Positions 6,808-7,648 of a stretch of 7,648 nt of DNA are shown piece after piece. Source of the DNA: Candidatus Pelagibacterales bacterium (GTDB lineage Bacteria > Pseudomonadota > Alphaproteobacteria > Rickettsiales > UBA1997); contig VHBV01000060.1 in the NCBI GenBank assembly GCA_016882165.1, positions 1 to 7,648 of the forward strand, read 5' to 3'. The translations under genes were made by a program, and so were the position numbers. The notes beneath the pieces are model-generated. The model was given only the letters and a program-made list of their open reading frames with translations. It did no database searches and was not told where the DNA came from. Within the stretch, counting starts at the first letter, position 1. Every line of letters starts with the position of its first letter.

Positions 6808-7253
6808 TTCGCTAACCTCAACATATTTCGTTTATCTTTTGCCTCTTTTTTGGCTTTCGCCATATATTCTTCAAACTTTTTTGGTTCCCAAATTTCAAAA
6901 GTGGAGCCTTTTCCAACAAAAACTGCACTGTCTTTTATTTTTGCTTTTTTAAGCAAAGTCTCTGGTAAAATCACTCTACCATCGCCATCGATAGTGAGTT
7001 GAAAAGAACCACCCAAAACAGCTGTTGCAAAAGCATCTCGCTCTTCTGAAAAAGGATCCAAATTATCAATTGATTCTGAAATTTTTTTGATACGTTCAAT
7101 ATCACAACCTTCAATGCATTCGTTTATGAAAGATTCATAAAGAATAACTCCCGAAAAATCATTATTTACCAAAGAAGCACGAAACTGAGACGGCACAGAC
7201 ACTCTGCTTTTCGCGTCAATTTTGTTTGTGAATGTTGATAAAAATAATGCCAT
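6804..7253 (-). CDS. mraZ: Transcriptional regulator MraZ
   Basis: MraZ is a nucleoid-associated DNA-binding protein of the SpoVT/AbrB-like swapped-hairpin fold. It forms ring-shaped oligomers and, in E. coli and mycoplasmas, controls its own dcw operon by binding phased direct repeats upstream. The 149-residue chain (family about 140-155) shows both half-repeats: D13AKSRVSVPSQFR25 in the first, and D89GDGRVILPETL in the second. FxGSTFEIW-like sequence (GKGSTFEIWEP) precedes the acidic/basic tail. It begins MALFLSTFTNKID, a normal MraZ N-terminus, so the ATG at 7253 is well supported, although no Shine-Dalgarno sequence precedes it. The gene heads a mraZ-rsmH-ftsL operon, and its stop overlaps the rsmH start. 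A possible operator array lies about 145-185 bases upstream. Confidence 0.95.
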   Translation of the reverse strand: MALFLSTFTNKIDAKSRVSVPSQFRASLVNNDFSGVILYESFINECIEGCDIERIKKISESIDNLDPFSEERDAFATAVLGGSFQLTIDGDGRVILPETLLKKAKIKDSAVFVGKGSTFEIWEPKKFEEYMAKAKKEAKDKRNMLRLAK

Positions 7254-7260
7254 CGTAAAT

Positions 7261-7289
7261 TCTATAAATTTTACATATCAAGATTTCAA
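7261..7289 (-). promoter_or_regulatory. Candidate proximal promoter of mraZ
   Basis: On the minus strand TTGAAA (7289-7284) and TATAGA (7266-7261) are separated by 17 bases. Each matches the sigma70 consensus at four of six positions. Initiation about seven bases downstream would fall at or next to the mraZ ATG (7253), giving a leaderless or nearly leaderless mRNA, which would suit the absence of a ribosome binding site. It competes with the distal candidate and is low-confidence. Confidence 0.3.
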
Positions 7290-7326
7290 AAACCTGATAC
7301 TAGAAATTTTCTGCGATGAACTCGCC

Positions 7327-7342
7327 CTTCACTTGCGTGAAG
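7327..7342 (-). promoter_or_regulatory. Hairpin in the mraZ leader with GNRA tetraloop
   Basis: CTTCAC (7327-7332) and GTGAAG (7337-7342) form a perfect six-pair stem. In the mraZ-direction transcript the loop is GCAA, a stable GNRA tetraloop. It is preceded by a T run on the minus strand but not followed by one, so it is not a standard terminator in the mraZ direction. It would lie in the 5' leader of any transcript started upstream of 7345, where it could stabilise the RNA or form part of a leader switch. It is locally more G+C-rich than its surroundings. Confidence 0.4.
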
Positions 7343-7385
7343 AAAAAGATTCCAATTATATTTTATTCCTAAATTTGGAATAATT

Positions 7386-7406
7386 TGTATACTTTTTGGG
7401 TATACA
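7386..7406. promoter_or_regulatory. Perfect dyad TGTATAC-N7-GTATACA, possible operator
   Basis: TGTATAC at 7386-7392 and GTATACA at 7400-7406 are exact inverted copies with a 7-base spacer, one helical turn and a third between centres. This geometry fits a dimeric helix-turn-helix repressor site. It overlaps the first GG core of the phased array and lies upstream of mraZ. A TATAAT sequence also occurs nearby on the minus strand (7360-7355) but lacks a convincing -35. Confidence 0.4.
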
Positions 7407-7440
7407 TGGAAAATTATGGAATTTTTAGGAAAATTATGGA
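7397..7440 (+). promoter_or_regulatory. Phased GG-core direct repeats, putative MraZ operator
   Basis: On the + strand five short cores start exactly 10 bases apart: TGGG at 7397, TGGA at 7407, TGGA at 7417, AGGA at 7427 and TGGA at 7437. E. coli MraZ is known to bind TGGGN direct repeats with 5-base spacers, also a 10-base period, upstream of its own operon. The location upstream of mraZ and the exact phasing support an operator. Caveats: only one core is a full TGGG, and the cores read on the strand opposite to mraZ. Confidence 0.5.
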
Positions 7441-7447
7441 TATTTTT
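7408..7447 (+). repeat. Tandem 20-base direct repeat (two copies)
   Basis: Copy one (7408-7427) and copy two (7428-7447) match at 17 of 20 positions; both begin GGAAAATTATGGA. The repeat contains two 10-base units, so it is the same structure as the phased GG cores seen at a larger scale. A tandem duplication would be a simple way for the array to have grown. Confidence 0.7.
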
Positions 7448-7459
7448 TACCGAAGTCAA
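7433..7459 (-). promoter_or_regulatory. Candidate distal promoter of the mraZ operon
   Basis: On the minus strand TTGACT (7459-7454, five of six to consensus) is followed by CATAAT (7438-7433, five of six). The spacing is 15 bases, shorter than the optimal 17. If used, the transcript would start near 7426 with a leader of about 170 bases, and the GG-core array would cover the -10 and start site, which suits autorepression. The spacing weakens the call. Confidence 0.35.
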
Positions 7460-7510
7460 CTTAAAAAGTAAGAAAATTCTTTTCTGTATTTTTAAGAACA
7501 AAAATAAGAA

Positions 7511-7539
7511 TTGATAACAACCTAATAATTCATTGTAAT
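7511..7539 (+). promoter_or_regulatory. Candidate rightward promoter reading out of the window
   Basis: TTGATA (7511-7516) and TGTAAT (7534-7539) are separated by exactly 17 bases; each matches the sigma70 consensus at five of six positions. This is the best-spaced pair in the intergenic region. It would start RNA near 7546, reading toward the right edge. No gene start is visible before the edge, so its target, if any, is outside the window. Confidence 0.4.
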
Positions 7540-7596
7540 CATTCGAAATTAATTACCAAAATAGGGTGATTATCCCTTGAAGGATTAATTTTCTCG

Positions 7597-7648
7597 CGTC
7601 GGGCATTGCGATTGAGCCATCAAGCGAAACGTGGTAATCTCCTTCTAA
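7597..7648. repeat. Degenerate dispersed-repeat-like element, cut by window edge
   Basis: The stretch is less A+T-rich than its surroundings. It contains CATTGCGA (7604-7611), AAGCGAAACGTGG (7622-7634) and TAATCTCC (7635-7642) in that order. From memory these resemble the modules of an interspersed palindromic repeat seen in intergenic DNA of Rickettsiales and several other bacteria (CATTGCGAGCGAAGCGTGG followed by CAATCTCC). Here an insertion and point differences separate the modules, which suggests an old copy. TCGC at 7594-7597 and GCGA at 7608-7611 form a small inverted pair. The other arm of the palindrome, if present, would be beyond the edge. I could not compare it with other copies. 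Confidence 0.45.

Larger units (their letters stand above)
7254..7648. other. Non-coding region upstream of mraZ
   Basis: No believable gene lies in these 395 bases. A 71-codon minus-strand frame at 7286-7501 has no protein-like composition and runs through repeats and palindromes. The region holds what look like the dcw operon control signals (7261-7459), a possible rightward promoter (7511-7539), a small AGGG/CCCT dyad at 7563-7577, and a less A+T-rich stretch from about 7594 to the edge that resembles a dispersed repeat. I looked for tRNA, tmRNA, RNase P RNA and SRP RNA signatures, because rnpB can neighbour mraZ in alphaproteobacteria, and saw none. Confidence 0.7.

Noticed and set aside
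7286..7501. 71-codon minus-strand open frame upstream of mraZ
   Set aside because: It spans the phased repeats, the dyad and the leader hairpin, has no ribosome binding site and has a low-complexity Phe/Ile/Lys composition with no recognisable motif. It is best explained as chance in A+T-rich regulatory DNA.
7546..7648. tRNA, RNase P RNA, tmRNA or SRP RNA gene at the right edge
   Set aside because: The less A+T-rich stretch suggested an RNA gene, and rnpB can lie beside mraZ in alphaproteobacteria. However, no T-loop, no RNase P conserved core and no tmRNA or SRP tetraloop signature was found; a dispersed repeat fits better.
1..7648. CRISPR array, prophage, transposase, toxin-antitoxin or biosynthetic cluster
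   Set aside because: All large frames are accounted for by housekeeping genes, and no regularly spaced long repeats or mobile-element genes are present.

Overview
The window is A+T-rich bacterial DNA, densely coded on both strands and made up of housekeeping genes. The best guess is an alphaproteobacterium with a low-GC genome. The FtsL motif LTRPERLRDLA and the style of the phosphohexomutase and LipA proteins fit that class. A purine-synthesis gene and a thiamine gene argue against a strongly reduced Rickettsia. A degraded repeat at the right edge resembles interspersed elements I recall from Rickettsiales and other bacteria. This placement is inference; no rRNA or tRNA is present to fix it.

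Layout. (1) Left block, + strand, 1-2346: the 3' end of thiG (thiamine thiazole synthase), a phosphomannomutase/phosphoglucomutase, and coaE (last step of CoA synthesis). The mutase and coaE overlap by ATGA. coaE is interrupted by a +1 frameshift near its 3' end, and its expected last 28 residues are intact in the next frame. (2) Minus-strand pair, 3989-2332: phoU (phosphate-signalling regulator) and lipA (lipoyl synthase), separated by 2 bases, converging on coaE. (3) purD (purine synthesis), + strand, 4086-5360, divergent from phoU across 96 bases and followed by a hairpin terminator. (4) Start of the division and cell-wall (dcw) cluster on the minus strand, 7253-5453: mraZ, rsmH, ftsL. It stops after ftsL, where purD converges; ftsI and the mur genes are not there. 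(5) Non-coding 7254-7648: the control region of the dcw operon, with a 10-bp-phased array of GG cores that resembles MraZ operator repeats, a perfect 7-7-7 dyad, a leader hairpin and several promoter-like pairs. It is followed by a possible rightward promoter and a dispersed-repeat-like stretch running off the edge.

The genes serve cofactor synthesis (thiamine, CoA, lipoate), sugar-phosphate supply for envelope polymers, purine synthesis, phosphate signalling and septum formation. I see no phage, transposase, CRISPR, toxin-antitoxin or secondary-metabolite system. The points most worth a second look are the coaE frameshift, the mraZ upstream region, the truncated dcw cluster and the edge repeat.
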